From Rhodococcus antarcticus (GTDB lineage: Bacteria; Actinomycetota; Actinomycetes; Mycobacteriales; Mycobacteriaceae), in the NCBI RefSeq assembly GCF_026153295.1, contig NZ_CP110615.1:2418001-2482000 (forward strand): a stretch of 64,000 nt of DNA. Reading direction: 5' to 3'. Positions 49,905 through 58,866 of the stretch are shown in pieces (the stretch's first letter is position 1; every line of letters begins with the position of its first letter). The position numbers were made by a program, and so were the translations under genes. Under the pieces are notes generated by a model. That model was not told where the DNA came from, searched no databases, and saw only the letters and a program-made list of their open reading frames with translations.

Positions 49905-50927
49905 TCAGCAGCTGGGCACGTCGGCCCCGGCCGCGAGGCTGTCGAGGTCGCCCACGGCGTCGGCCAGGGTGTCGACCTTGACCAGCCGCAGGCCGTCGGG
50001 GGCGTTCGCCAGCGCCTCCGCGCAGTTCTGGGCCGGGACCAGGAAGGTGCTGGCCCCGGCCTCCCTGGCCGCGACGAGCTTGAACGGGATGCCACCGATG
50101 GGCCCCACCGTGCCCACGGAGTCGATGGTGCCGGTGCCGGCCACGAACGCGCCGTTGTTCAGCTCACCGGTCGTGAGCTTGTCCACCACGCCCAGGGCGA
50201 ACATCAACCCGGCCGACGGGCCGCCCACGTCCTGCAGGCTGATCTTCACGGTGAAGGGGACGTCGGGCTCCGCCGAGGTGGTCACGCCCAGGAATCCCTG
50301 CGTCTGGCCGTCGGGGAACGTGCCGAGCACCACCGATCCCGTGGCTGCCGTGCCCCCTCGGGTGTAGCCGAGCCGCACCCGCTGGCCCGGTGCGCTGGCC
50401 GCGAGCGCGTCGCGGACCCCCGTGGTGGAGGTGATGGCGGTGCCGTCGACCGAGGTGATCTGGTCGCCGGCCTGGAGCACCCCGGCCGCCGGTGAGGCGT
50501 CAGCCAGCTGGGCGACCTTGATCGTGAACGGGTACTTCAGGTAGCCGAGGGCAGCGACCACCGCGCTCGACTCCGACTGCTGGAAGTCGGCCGTGTTCTG
50601 CTGCTCGATCTGCTGGGTGGACCGGTCGGCGGGGTAGACCGTCTCGCGGGGCACCAGGGCGTCGCGCCCGCTGAGCCAGAGCCCGACCGCCCCGAACAGG
50701 GTGATGCCGTCGCGGACCGACACCGTGGTCATGTTCAGGTTGCCGGCCGTCGGGTAGGTCTGCGTGCCCTCGATGTCGACGACCGGGGTCCCGCCCACGT
50801 CGGCGAGGGTGTTGTACGTGGGTCCGGGGCCCAGGGCCACGAACGGCACCCGTACCGCCGACCCGAGCGCTCCGAGCACCACCACGAGCGCGAGCCCGGT
50901 CAGCAGGGTCACCGTTCGACGAGTCAC
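49905..50927 (-). CDS. PDZ-domain Lon-like (S16) membrane protease
   Basis: 340 aa, equivalent to Rv3194c. One N-terminal membrane helix (about 5-25), a PDZ domain (about 125-205, core ASPAAGVLQAGDQITSVDGT), then a Lon-type catalytic domain with nucleophile Ser in GGPSAGLMFAL and Lys in GGIPFKLVAA, the S16 dyad. It probably cleaves envelope-side substrates. GTG at 50927 has TACTGT 6 bases upstream; the frame upstream of it is Pro-rich noise. Confidence 0.92.
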   Translation of the reverse strand: MTRRTVTLLTGLALVVVLGALGSAVRVPFVALGPGPTYNTLADVGGTPVVDIEGTQTYPTAGNLNMTTVSVRDGITLFGAVGLWLSGRDALVPRETVYPADRSTQQIEQQNTADFQQSESSAVVAALGYLKYPFTIKVAQLADASPAAGVLQAGDQITSVDGTAITSTTGVRDALAASAPGQRVRLGYTRGGTAATGSVVLGTFPDGQTQGFLGVTTSAEPDVPFTVKISLQDVGGPSAGLMFALGVVDKLTTGELNNGAFVAGTGTIDSVGTVGPIGGIPFKLVAAREAGASTFLVPAQNCAEALANAPDGLRLVKVDTLADAVGDLDSLAAGADVPSC

Positions 50928-51018
50928 GCAACCACAGTAGGCACGCGCGGCGCGGTGTTCGCGCAGAGCACGCGCTCGGTCCCCGTGCACCCCGCCGGTG
51001 CCGAGTACCGTTTCGGTC

Positions 51019-52413
51019 ATGAGTGACCTCCCCTTCGGCTTCCGCGGACCCGACGACGGACACGGCGACGGCGCCGCCGGCGGGGCGGGCGGCTCGGGCG
51101 GTGGCGGCGGGTTCGGCTTCGGAGCGGGCGGCCCCGGCGGCGGCGGCTTCGACCCCGCCCAGCTCGGGCAGATGCTCACCCAGCTCGGGCAGATGCTGAG
51201 CAGCTCCGGCAGCTCCAGCGGCCCGGTGAACTACGACCTGGCCAAGCAGCTCGCGGTGCAGCAGCTGGGCACCCAGTCGCCCATCCGGTCCTCGGAGACC
51301 CAGGCCGTCACCGACGCGGTGCGTCTGGCCGAGCTGTGGCTCGACGACGTGACGACCCTCCCCTCGGGCGTGCGCACGACCGTGGCCTGGACCCCGCAGC
51401 AGTGGCTCGACGCGACCATGCCCACCTGGCAGCGGCTGTGCGACCCGGTGGCGCAGCAGGTCGCCTCCGCGTGGGTGCAGGGCCTGCCCGAGGAGGCCCG
51501 GGCGATGGCCGGCCCCATGATCGGGATGATGGGGCAGATGGGCGGCATGGCCTTCGGCTCCCAGCTCGGGCAGGCCCTGGGCCAGCTGGCGGGCGAGGTG
51601 CTGACCTCCACCGACGTCGGTCTGCCGCTGGGCCCCGAGGGCACGGCCGCGCTGCTGCCCGGTGCGGTCGCGAAGCTCACCGAGGGTCTCGACCGGCCCC
51701 AGCACGAGGTGCTGGTCTACCTCGCGGCCCGCGAGGCCGCCCACCAGCGCCTGTTCGGCCACGTGCCGTGGTTGCGGCAGCGGCTGCTCGCCACCGTCGA
51801 GGAGTACGCCCGCGGCATCACCGTGGACTTCTCCGCCATGGAGGAGATGGCTCGCGGGCTCGACCCGTCAGCACTGCAGGACCCGGCCGCGCTGGAGAAG
51901 ATCATGCAGGGCGGGGCGTTCGAGCCCAAGACCACGCCGGCCCAGCAGGCTGCGCTGGACCGGCTGGAGACGCTGCTCGCCCTCGTCGAGGGCTGGGTGG
52001 ACGCCGTGGTCTCCGACGCGGTGACCGACCGGCTGCCCGGCGCCCCCGCGCTGCGGGAGACGCTGCGTCGGCGCCGCGCCTCGGGCGGGCCGGCGGAGCA
52101 GACGTTCGCCACGCTGGTCGGGCTGGAGCTGCGCCCGCGGCGGTTGCGCGAGGCGGCTGAGCTGTGGCGGCTGCTGGCCGAGAAGGGGGACGTCGAGACG
52201 AGGGACGGGCTGTGGTCGCACCCGGACCTGCTGCCCGTCTCGGCCGATCTGGACGACCCGGCGGCATTCGTGGACACGATGCTCTCCGGGGACTCCGAGG
52301 ACCCCATGGCCGAGCTCGAGAAGACGCTGTCGGCGGAGCAGAAGATGGACGAGGCGGACGGGGCCGCGGCCGACGAGCAGTCCGACGACCCCGACGGGCC
52401 TGCCACCGTCTGA
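51019..52413 (+). CDS. zinc-dependent metalloprotease-like protein (DUF2342, Rv3195-like)
   Basis: 464 aa. A Gly-rich disordered head (residues about 10-45) precedes an alpha-helical body. The metal site of this family appears as YLAAREAAHQRLFGHVPWLR, an E-x-x-H arrangement rather than textbook HExxH. The family has also been annotated as F420-associated, without proof. ATG at 51019 has TACCGT 7 bases upstream, consistent with a leaderless message. Confidence 0.88.
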   Translation: MSDLPFGFRGPDDGHGDGAAGGAGGSGGGGGFGFGAGGPGGGGFDPAQLGQMLTQLGQMLSSSGSSSGPVNYDLAKQLAVQQLGTQSPIRSSETQAVTDAVRLAELWLDDVTTLPSGVRTTVAWTPQQWLDATMPTWQRLCDPVAQQVASAWVQGLPEEARAMAGPMIGMMGQMGGMAFGSQLGQALGQLAGEVLTSTDVGLPLGPEGTAALLPGAVAKLTEGLDRPQHEVLVYLAAREAAHQRLFGHVPWLRQRLLATVEEYARGITVDFSAMEEMARGLDPSALQDPAALEKIMQGGAFEPKTTPAQQAALDRLETLLALVEGWVDAVVSDAVTDRLPGAPALRETLRRRRASGGPAEQTFATLVGLELRPRRLREAAELWRLLAEKGDVETRDGLWSHPDLLPVSADLDDPAAFVDTMLSGDSEDPMAELEKTLSAEQKMDEADGAAADEQSDDPDGPATV

Positions 52414-52435
52414 CCCGCGGGTCGATCGCGCGCTG

Positions 52436-53047
52436 CTACGGCGACGTGCAGGGCTCGTCGCGGGCCTCGACGTCCGGGGCCTCGACGTCCGGGGCCTCGG
52501 CGTCCAGGGCCTCGATGCCCAGGGCGGCGGCCGCGGAGAGCCCCTCGAGGTAGCCCCTCGCGCGCTCGGTCCGGGGGTAGCGCTGCACCCAGGCCCAGAA
52601 CTCGGGGCCGTGGCCGGGCTCGAGCAGGTGGGCGAGCTCGTGGACCAGCACGTAGTCGAGCACCCAGCCCGGCGTCTCGCGCAGCCGCTCGCTGACCCGG
52701 ATGCTCCGCTCGGCCGGGGTGCACGACGCCCACCGGCTGCGCATGGGCGGCACCCACCGCACCACGTCCGGCTCGGCGCGGCCGTCCAGCCACCGTCGGG
52801 AGAGCTCGCCGGCCCGGCGCACGAGCTCGGCATCGGAGCGGCTCGCCGAGGTACGTCGACGCGCCTCGGTGCGCGCCAGCCGCGCGAGCATCTCCGCCAC
52901 CCAGCGCTGCTCCTCGGCTGCGCTCATCCTGGCGGGCAGCAGCACGACCACCGTGTCACCCTCCCGGTGGGCGCTCACGGTCCGCCGGCGCCTCGTGCTG
53001 CGCCGCACCTCGACCGGGGGCACGTCACCGGACGGGATCGCAGGCAC
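52436..53047 (-). CDS. YgjP/SprT-like metallopeptidase
   Basis: 203 aa. The zinc motif HELAHLLEPGHGPEFW gives HExxH and the downstream third His; upstream RWASCTPAERSIRVSERLRETPGWVLDYVLVHE is typical of the YgjP group. The last 25 residues are a repeated acidic tail (EAPDVEAPDVEA...) from 15-bp repeats, not part of the fold. GTG at 53047 is fixed by TACGGT 6 bases upstream. Confidence 0.88.
   Translation of the reverse strand: MPAIPSGDVPPVEVRRSTRRRRTVSAHREGDTVVVLLPARMSAAEEQRWVAEMLARLARTEARRRTSASRSDAELVRRAGELSRRWLDGRAEPDVVRWVPPMRSRWASCTPAERSIRVSERLRETPGWVLDYVLVHELAHLLEPGHGPEFWAWVQRYPRTERARGYLEGLSAAAALGIEALDAEAPDVEAPDVEARDEPCTSP
52462..52521. repeat. 15-bp tandem repeat in the 3' end of the YgjP-like gene
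   Basis: Four units of GGGCCTCGACGTCCG (two perfect, two diverged) from 52462. They keep frame and encode the acidic pentapeptide tail. Confidence 0.92.
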
Positions 53048-53193
53048 CGGCGCACCGTATCGGAACCGGACGATCCTGGACCCGCCACGATGTCGTGACC
53101 TGCGGCGATGATGCGGTGCAGCCCCGCTGGCCTGTGGACAACCCCGCCCTCGGACCGTTCTCGGCCCCCGACCGGCTGCGAGGGTCCACCACC

Positions 53194-54114
53194 ATGACCA
53201 CAGCAGCCGCAGCCGCACCCCGCACCGCCGCACCCCGCACTGCCGCACCCCGCACCGCCGCCGCACCCCGCACCGCCGGCGACCTCCGCCCCAACCTCGA
53301 CCTCGCCGCCGCCGTGCTCACGCGCCGCTGCGGGGACGTCCAGGTGGGATGGTCACCCGACCGTGCCCTGCTGGTGCGTCCCGCCGCGCCGGGCGGCACG
53401 GACACCCTCGCCGCCCTGCTGCGGTCCGTCGACGGGGTGCGCACCCTGGCCGAGCTGCAGCCGCTGGCCGCTGCAGCAGGGCTCGACCCACCCGCGCTCG
53501 ACGAGCTGCTCGGGGCGCTCGTGTCCGCGGGGCTGGTGCGCTGGACCCCGCCACCGGGCACCGAGCACCGTCGTCGCGCCCTCGTCCACGGCAGAGGACC
53601 GCTCACGGACGTGCTGGTCGACGGGTTGCGCGCGGCCGGGCTGCAGGTGCACCGCGCGCACGGTCGCGGCCCGGACGGCCGCGAGGTGGACCTCGTGCTG
53701 CTGTGCGACCAGCAGGTGGTCGACCCGTGCCTGCTCGCGGAGCTGGTGGCCGCCCGCACCCCTCACCTGGTGGTGCGGCTGCGCGACGGGACCGGGCTCG
53801 TCGGACCACTGGTGCTCCCCGGGCGCAGCAGCTGCGTCCGCTGCGCGGACCTGCACCGCAGCGAGCTCGACCCGGAGTGGCCGGCGCTGGCGGCTCAGCT
53901 CATGGGCCGCACGGGGCACGGCTCCCCCGCGGTGGTCCGGGCGACCGCGGCCCTGGCGCTGGGCCAGGTCGAGCACCTGCTGCGCGACGGAGCCGGCGGC
54001 GAGGGTGCCCCCGGGAGCCTGGGCGCGACCCTCGAGCTCGACCTGCGCACCGACACCCTCCGTCGCCGACCGTGGTTGCCCCATCCCCGCTGCGGCTGCG
54101 GTGCACACCGGTGA
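53194..54114 (+). CDS. ThiF/cyclodehydratase-like protein (Rv3196-like)
   Basis: 306 aa. After a repeated PRTAA head, the body resembles the N-terminal domains of TOMM/RiPP cyclodehydratase or E1-like proteins. Two Cys pairs, SCVRCADLHR near residue 215 and CGCGAHR at the C-terminus, form the structural zinc site of that group. No ATP-binding YcaO partner or precursor peptide is nearby, so RiPP synthesis is unlikely; the order matches mycobacteria. Start chosen at ATG 53194 (GAGGGT 8 bases upstream); an in-frame ATG at 53095 is possible. Confidence 0.7.
   Translation: MTTAAAAAPRTAAPRTAAPRTAAAPRTAGDLRPNLDLAAAVLTRRCGDVQVGWSPDRALLVRPAAPGGTDTLAALLRSVDGVRTLAELQPLAAAAGLDPPALDELLGALVSAGLVRWTPPPGTEHRRRALVHGRGPLTDVLVDGLRAAGLQVHRAHGRGPDGREVDLVLLCDQQVVDPCLLAELVAARTPHLVVRLRDGTGLVGPLVLPGRSSCVRCADLHRSELDPEWPALAAQLMGRTGHGSPAVVRATAALALGQVEHLLRDGAGGEGAPGSLGATLELDLRTDTLRRRPWLPHPRCGCGAHR
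53215..53277. repeat. 15-bp tandem repeat in the 5' end of the ThiF-like gene
   Basis: GCACCCCGCACCGCC at 53215, 53230 (one change), 53245 and, after a 3-base insertion, 53263. It encodes PRTAA repeats. Confidence 0.92.
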
Positions 54115-54158
54115 CCTGGCCTGCTGCGCCGGCACGGGTGGTCGGGGATGATGGGGTC

Positions 54159-55472
54159 GTGTCCGACATCCCCCGCCGCGGAGCGGCCAGAACAGCCAAG
54201 CTCGCGAGCCTGCCCCTGGGCTTCGCCGGGCGAACGGCCGCGGGGTGGGGCAAGCGGATCGCGGGCCAGACCAGCGAGCAGGTCAGCGCGGACATGAGCG
54301 CGAAGACGGCCGAGCAGCTGTTCTCGGTGCTCGGTGAGCTCAAGGGCGGGGCCATGAAGTTCGGGCAGGCTCTCAGCGTCTTCGAGGCCGCCGTGCCCGA
54401 GGAGCTGGCCGAGCCCTACCGGGAGGCCTTGACCAAGCTGCAGTCCGGCGCCCCCCCGATGCCGGCCACCACCGTGCACCGCGTGCTCGCCGAGCAGCTC
54501 GGCACGGGCTGGCGCAGCCGCTTCGCCAGCTTCGACGACAGCCCGGCGGCGTCGGCCAGCATCGGCCAGGTGCACCGAGCCGTCTGGAGCGACGGTCGCG
54601 ACGTCGCCGTCAAGGTGCAGTACCCGGGGGCGGACGAGGCCCTGCGCTCGGACCTCAAGCAGGTGCAGCGGTTCAGCCGGCTGTTCCAGGCGGTGGCGCC
54701 GGGACTGGAGATCAAGCCGCTCATCGCCGAGCTGCGCGACCGGATGGTCGAAGAGCTCGACTACCGGGCCGAGGCCGACAACCAGCGGACCTTCGCCGCG
54801 GCCTTCGACGGTGATCCCGAGTTCCTGGTGCCGAAGGTGGTGGCCAGCGCTCCGAAGGTGGTCGTGAGCGAGTGGGTCGAGGGCGTCAAGCTCGCCGCCG
54901 TCATCGCCTCCGGCGACAAGGCCCAGCGGGACGAGGTGGGCCGCAAGCTCAGCGTCTTCCACTTCTCCTCCCCTGCCCGGTCGGGGCTGCTGCACTCCGA
55001 CCCGCACCCCGGCAACTTCATGGTGGCGCCGGACGGGCGCCTCATCGTCATCGACTTCGGGGCGGTCGCACGCCTGCCCCACGGCATGCCCACCACGCTG
55101 GGCCGCATGTCCGTGCTCGCGCTGGAGGACCGGCCCACCGAGCTGTTCAGCCTCATGCGGGAGGCCGGGTTCGTCCGCCCCGGCATCGAGATGGACCCCG
55201 GCGCCGTGCTGGAGTACCTGGCACCGTTCGTCGAGCCGATGCGCGGGGACATCTTCCACTTCACCCGCCGCTGGCTGCAGGGCCAGGCGAACCGCTTCGG
55301 CGACGCGCGCGGCCCCGAGATGGAGATGGCCCGGTCGATGAACCTCCCGGCGGAGTACCTGCTGATCTACCGGGTGACCATGGGCTCGATCGCGATCCTG
55401 TGCCAGCTCGACGCCGAGCTCCCGTTCTGGGACATCGTGCACACGTGGCAGCCCGGGGTCCGCGAAGCCTGA
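54159..55472 (+). CDS. ABC1/UbiB-type atypical kinase
   Basis: 437 aa, Rv3197-like. Family motifs in order: GELKGGAMKFGQALS (the KxGQ helix), SPAASASIGQVHRA (Ala-rich loop), VAVKVQYPG (ATP Lys), HSDPHPGNF and VIDFGA (catalytic loop and metal Asp). UbiB/ADCK members act on lipid or quinone metabolism; in mycobacteria the neighbourhood suggests a link with intrinsic drug tolerance. GTG at 54159 has GATGAT 6 bases upstream. Confidence 0.92.
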   Translation: MSDIPRRGAARTAKLASLPLGFAGRTAAGWGKRIAGQTSEQVSADMSAKTAEQLFSVLGELKGGAMKFGQALSVFEAAVPEELAEPYREALTKLQSGAPPMPATTVHRVLAEQLGTGWRSRFASFDDSPAASASIGQVHRAVWSDGRDVAVKVQYPGADEALRSDLKQVQRFSRLFQAVAPGLEIKPLIAELRDRMVEELDYRAEADNQRTFAAAFDGDPEFLVPKVVASAPKVVVSEWVEGVKLAAVIASGDKAQRDEVGRKLSVFHFSSPARSGLLHSDPHPGNFMVAPDGRLIVIDFGAVARLPHGMPTTLGRMSVLALEDRPTELFSLMREAGFVRPGIEMDPGAVLEYLAPFVEPMRGDIFHFTRRWLQGQANRFGDARGPEMEMARSMNLPAEYLLIYRVTMGSIAILCQLDAELPFWDIVHTWQPGVREA

Positions 55473-55482
55473 CCAGGGCTGG

Positions 55483-55653
55483 TCACCACCACTGCCCGTC
55501 CAGCCGCGCCTCGATGGAGCGGCTGTGCTCGCGGGTGCAGGCGGGGCAGGTCCATCCCGGTCGGCCCGCCTGCACGTGGTGGCTCCACGCGAGCCGCCGT
55601 CCGGGTTCGGTGGGCAGCTCTGCCCCGCACCGGTCACAGCTGGCCTCGTCCAC
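55483..55653 (-). CDS. small zinc-ribbon protein
   Basis: 56 aa with two CxxC pairs, SCDRCGAELP and WTCPACTREH, making one zinc ribbon. No other domain. The GTG at 55653 is set by TATGCT 6 bases upstream; a longer frame exists but starts before the promoter. Convergent with the kinase gene (10-base gap). Function unknown. Confidence 0.75.
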   Translation of the reverse strand: MDEASCDRCGAELPTEPGRRLAWSHHVQAGRPGWTCPACTREHSRSIEARLDGQWW

Positions 55654-55680
55654 GAGCGCAGCATAGGCACGTCCACCCAC

Positions 55681-55720
55681 CGGGGGCCGCGGGCGGGAGG
55701 CGTCCCGCGAGCGGCCCCCG
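55681..55720 (-). terminator. strong terminator after the whiB7 unit
   Basis: A 10-bp perfect outer stem CGGGGGCCGC-type (with GCGGCCCCCG) and a 6-bp inner stem GCGGGA/TCCCGC around a 4-base loop, 5 bases after the stop of the small Arg-rich gene. Confidence 0.8.
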
Positions 55721-55725
55721 GCGGG

Positions 55726-55881
55726 TCAGAGGTCGAGCCTCTCCGCCCGGTTCTGGGCGAAGCGCGCCAGCCTCCGCCAGCGCCGCTGGGCAACGAGCCG
55801 GTCCGCCTGACGGCGGTGGGCGGCGCAGCGCTGGTCCTCGCGCATGCGCTCCCGCGCGAGGACTTCGTACATCGTGTGCAT
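55726..55881 (-). CDS. small Arg-rich protein downstream of whiB7
   Basis: 51 aa, starts MHTMYEVLARERMREDQRC and is mostly basic helix (QRRWRRLARFAQNRAERL). AGGAG lies 6 bases before the ATG. It sits between whiB7 and a terminator on the same strand, so it should be induced with whiB7. No known family recognised; a ribosome- or nucleic-acid-binding peptide would fit the composition but is a guess. Confidence 0.7.
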   Translation of the reverse strand: MHTMYEVLARERMREDQRCAAHRRQADRLVAQRRWRRLARFAQNRAERLDL

Positions 55882-55979
55882 GGCGTTCTCCTGAGGTCGG
55901 TCGCGCGGCGGGTGCTCTCGCGGCGCCGTCACGGTGTGGTGGTTGCTGGTGCTGCGCCGGGCGGTGGCCCGCGGGCCGC

Positions 55980-56300
55980 TCACGCTGCGGACCCGGTGAG
56001 CCCCGGACGGGCGTCCTTGCGCGGGCGGCCCCGGGGCCGCTTGCGGGCGATGACCTCACCGCGCTCGAAGATCTCGCCGCCCCAGACCCCCCAGGGCTCG
56101 CCCCGCTCCAGCGCGGTCCGCAGGCAGCGCTGGCGGACGGGGCACTCGGCGCAGAGCGCCTTGGCGAGCTCGAGCTCGGCGGGGGCCTCGGCGAACCAGA
56201 GGTCCGCGTCGGCCACCCGGCAGGGCAGCTCCCCCGGCTCCGTGGTGAGGGGAGCCCCCGGCAGCGTCGTTCCCAGCGTCTCCATGGTCGCTGTGGACAC
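55980..56300 (-). CDS. whiB7: WhiB7 redox-sensing transcriptional activator
   Basis: 106 aa. The [4Fe-4S] ligands are C27, C50, C53 and C59 (CAECPVRQRC); GVWGGE (71-76) is the WhiB turn. The AT-hook RGRPRK (90-95) marks WhiB7, which with the housekeeping sigma factor activates intrinsic antibiotic resistance genes. GTG at 56300 with AAGGAGA 7 bases upstream. It is preceded by a roughly 340-base leader with an upstream frame and a terminator hairpin, and by an AT-rich box at its promoter, consistent with autoactivation and attenuation. Confidence 0.93.
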   Translation of the reverse strand: MSTATMETLGTTLPGAPLTTEPGELPCRVADADLWFAEAPAELELAKALCAECPVRQRCLRTALERGEPWGVWGGEIFERGEVIARKRPRGRPRKDARPGLTGSAA

Positions 56301-56399
56301 GTCGTTCTCCTTCTCCTGTGCGGCAGAGCTGGTGGATCGGGGCGGTTCGGGATGCGTGTCCCGGGTCCTGCCTCGCCAGCGAGCTGGTCGCAGAGAGAA

Positions 56400-56434
56400 G
56401 GCCACGGGTCCGCGTCGTCCGCGGGTCCGTGGCC
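56400..56434 (-). terminator. attenuator hairpin in the whiB7 leader
   Basis: A stem of 8 bp plus 5 bp separated by two mismatches, loop of 5, followed on the minus strand by TTCTCTCTG. It lies between the upstream frame and whiB7, where mycobacterial whiB7 leaders carry their terminator. Confidence 0.7.
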
Positions 56435-56452
56435 TGGTGGGGCGTGATCTAC

Positions 56453-56602
56453 CTACAGATCACGCCTCGGGCGCACGGACGCGCGCAGCTGTGCGTCGTT
56501 CTCGGGGGCGCTGGGCGCGACGGCACCGGGTGCGCCTGCGCGCAGCGGGGCGGCGACAGCGCCGAGACGGGTCCTGCCCGCCGTGCTGGTCATGATGATC
56601 AC
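56453..56602 (-). CDS. upstream open reading frame in the whiB7 leader
   Basis: A 49-codon frame beginning VIIMTSTAGRTRLG, with GGAGG 8 bases before its GTG (or from the ATG three codons in). It ends 18 bases before the attenuator hairpin. A minimal frame ATG AAC GAC TGA (56640-56629) lies earlier, 9 bases after the -10. Translation stress on these frames could decide whether the hairpin forms. Confidence 0.6.
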   Translation of the reverse strand: MIIMTSTAGRTRLGAVAAPLRAGAPGAVAPSAPENDAQLRASVRPRRDL

Positions 56603-56649
56603 GTTCGCCACCTCCTCGCCGGTGCTCGTCAGTCGTTCATGGTGACAGC

Positions 56650-56687
56650 AGGCTATGACGGCACCCGCCGGGAGCACAATCGATTTT
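56650..56687 (-). promoter_or_regulatory. whiB7 promoter with AT-rich WhiB7 box
   Basis: TTGTGC (56679-56674), 18-base spacer, TAGCCT (56655-56650). AAAATCG (56687-56681) lies immediately upstream of the -35, where WhiB7 binds with its AT-hook in mycobacteria. It is the most AT-rich short stretch nearby. Confidence 0.72.
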
Positions 56688-56707
56688 CCACCTGCGACGA
56701 TGGCGGT

Positions 56708-58810
56708 TCAGCCTGCGCCGGGAGCGGGCTGCTCGCCACGCACCAGCGTGAGCACGTCGGGGCCGAACCGCTCGAGCTTGGCCGCGCCGATGCCGGGGAT
56801 GGCGACCAGCGCCGCCGCGTCGCCCGGCTTCTGCTCGGCGATGGCCGTGAGGGTGGCGTCGGTGAACACCACGTAGGCGGGCACCTTGAGCTCGGTCGAG
56901 CGTTCCTTGCGCCAGGTGCGCAGCGACTCCAGCAGCTCGTCGTCGACGTTGCTCGGACAGCTCTCGCACCGACCGAGCTTGGTGGGCATGGCGCCGACCA
57001 GCGGCTGGCCGCACACCCGGCAGCGCCCCCGCTTGCGAGTGTCCCTGGGTGCCGCCTTCGCCGGCAGGCGCGCTGCCGGGTGGTCCTCGGGGACGAGTCC
57101 GTGCAGGAAGCGGGAGCGGCGGCGGTTCGGCCGCCCGCCCGGGTTGCGGCTCAGCGACCAGGACAGGCTCAGCACCTCGCGGGCCCGCGTCACCCCGACG
57201 TAGAGCAGCCGCCGCTCCTCCTCGACCGCGGCCTCCTCCGCCGCACCACCTTCCCCCAGGGCGTGCTGGATGGGCAGCGTGCCGTCGTTGAGACCGACGA
57301 GGAACACCGCGTCCCACTCCAGGCCCTTGGCGGCGTGCAGCGACGCCAGCGTGACGCCCTGGACCGTGGGTGGGTGCCGGGCGTCGGCCCGGGTCTGCAG
57401 CTCGGTCAGCAGCTGCGGCAGGCCGGCCGCGGGCTGCACGGTGAGCAGCTCCTCGGCCAGCTCCACCAGCGCGGTCAGCGACTCCCAGCGCTCCCGGACC
57501 GCGCCCCCGGGCGGTGCGGTGACCGTGAGCCCCACCGGCTCGAGGACGGCGCGGACCACCTCGAGCAGGTCCGCGTCCACCTCGTCACCGTCGCGGCCGG
57601 CGCCCTGCTGCGCAGCCTGGCGCAGCGCGGCCACGGCCGAGCGGACCTCGGGGCGGGCGAAGAAGCGGTCCCCGCCACGCACCTGGTACGGGATGCCGAC
57701 CTCGGTCAGCGCCTGCTCGTGCACCTCGGACTGGGCGTTGATCCGGTAGAGCACGGCGATCTCGGCCGCCGGGGTTCCCGCGTCGACCAGCTTCCGGATC
57801 CGGGCGGCGACGGCGGTGGCCTCCGCGGACTCGTCGGGGTGCTCGGCGAACTCCGGGGCCGGGCCGGGCGGGCGCTGGCCGACGAGCTGCAGCCGGCTGC
57901 CCGCGATGCGCCCCCGGGCCGCGCCGATCACGCGGTTGGCCAGGCTCACCACCTCGGGGGTCGAGCGGTAGTCGCGCTCCAGGCGGACCACGGTGGCCTC
58001 GGAGAAGCGCCGGGAGAAGTCGAGCAGGAACCGTGGGGTGGCGCCGGTGAACGAGTAGATGGTCTGGTTCGCATCGCCCACCACCGTGAGGTCGTCCCGC
58101 TCACCGAGCCACGCGTCGAGCACGCGCTGCTGCAGCGGGGTCACGTCCTGGTACTCGTCGACGACGAAGCAGCGGTAGCGGTCGCGGAACTCGCGCGCCA
58201 CCTCGGAGTGCTCCTCGAGGGCGGCGGCGGTGTGCAGCAGGAGGTCGTCGAAGTCGAGAACGCCGTTGCGGGTCTTCAGCGCCTCGTACCCTGCGTAGAC
58301 AGCGGCCACCTGCTCGGCCGAGCCGGGCGGGTCGCGGTGCGCGCGAACGGCGGCGGCCGGGTAGTCCTCGGGGGCGATGAGCGTGGCCTTGGACCACTCG
58401 ATCTCCCCGGCCAGGTCACGCAGGCTGTCCGCGCTGGTGGAGACCCCGGCCCTGCTGGCCGACTGGCCCACCAGCCCGAGCTTGCGGTCGAGCAGCTCCC
58501 ACGGGGTGTCCCCCACCACCTGTGGCCAGAAGTACCGCAGCTGGCGCAGCGCGGCGGCGTGGAAGGTGCGGGCCTGCACCCCGCCGATGCCCAGGGTGCG
58601 CAGCCGGGTGCGCATCTCGCCGGCCGCCCGCGAGGTGAAGGTGACCGCCAGGACCTGGCCGGGGGCGACGTGCCCGGAGTCGACCAGGTGCGCGATGCGA
58701 CGGGTGATGGTGCGCGTCTTGCCGGTGCCCGCCCCGGCCAGCACGCAGACCGGGCCGCGGGGGGCGTCGACGGCGGCCTGCTGCTGCGGGTCGAGGCCGG
58801 TGTCACTCAC
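56708..58810 (-). CDS. uvrD2: ATP-dependent DNA helicase UvrD2
   Basis: 700 aa superfamily 1A helicase. Walker A GAGTGKT (26-32), Walker B with VVDEYQD, motif [15 protein letters not shown] and motif [14 protein letters not shown] are intact. After the helicase core come a tetracysteine zinc module (CRVCGQPL...CESCP) and a C-terminal HRDC domain, the UvrD2 arrangement of actinobacteria. GTG at 58810 has GAGACT 6 bases upstream. Antisense frames across this gene are long but not real. Confidence 0.95.
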   Translation of the reverse strand: MSDTGLDPQQQAAVDAPRGPVCVLAGAGTGKTRTITRRIAHLVDSGHVAPGQVLAVTFTSRAAGEMRTRLRTLGIGGVQARTFHAAALRQLRYFWPQVVGDTPWELLDRKLGLVGQSASRAGVSTSADSLRDLAGEIEWSKATLIAPEDYPAAAVRAHRDPPGSAEQVAAVYAGYEALKTRNGVLDFDDLLLHTAAALEEHSEVAREFRDRYRCFVVDEYQDVTPLQQRVLDAWLGERDDLTVVGDANQTIYSFTGATPRFLLDFSRRFSEATVVRLERDYRSTPEVVSLANRVIGAARGRIAGSRLQLVGQRPPGPAPEFAEHPDESAEATAVAARIRKLVDAGTPAAEIAVLYRINAQSEVHEQALTEVGIPYQVRGGDRFFARPEVRSAVAALRQAAQQGAGRDGDEVDADLLEVVRAVLEPVGLTVTAPPGGAVRERWESLTALVELAEELLTVQPAAGLPQLLTELQTRADARHPPTVQGVTLASLHAAKGLEWDAVFLVGLNDGTLPIQHALGEGGAAEEAAVEEERRLLYVGVTRAREVLSLSWSLSRNPGGRPNRRRSRFLHGLVPEDHPAARLPAKAAPRDTRKRGRCRVCGQPLVGAMPTKLGRCESCPSNVDDELLESLRTWRKERSTELKVPAYVVFTDATLTAIAEQKPGDAAALVAIPGIGAAKLERFGPDVLTLVRGEQPAPGAG

Positions 58811-58866
58811 CCGGGCAGTCTCCCAGCCCGCACCGACACTCCGCGCCGCTGGGGGCGGGGGCGGGA

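Noticed and set aside
53194..54114. RiPP (TOMM) gene cluster
   Set aside because: No YcaO, precursor peptide or dehydrogenase; gene order equals the mycobacterial housekeeping block.
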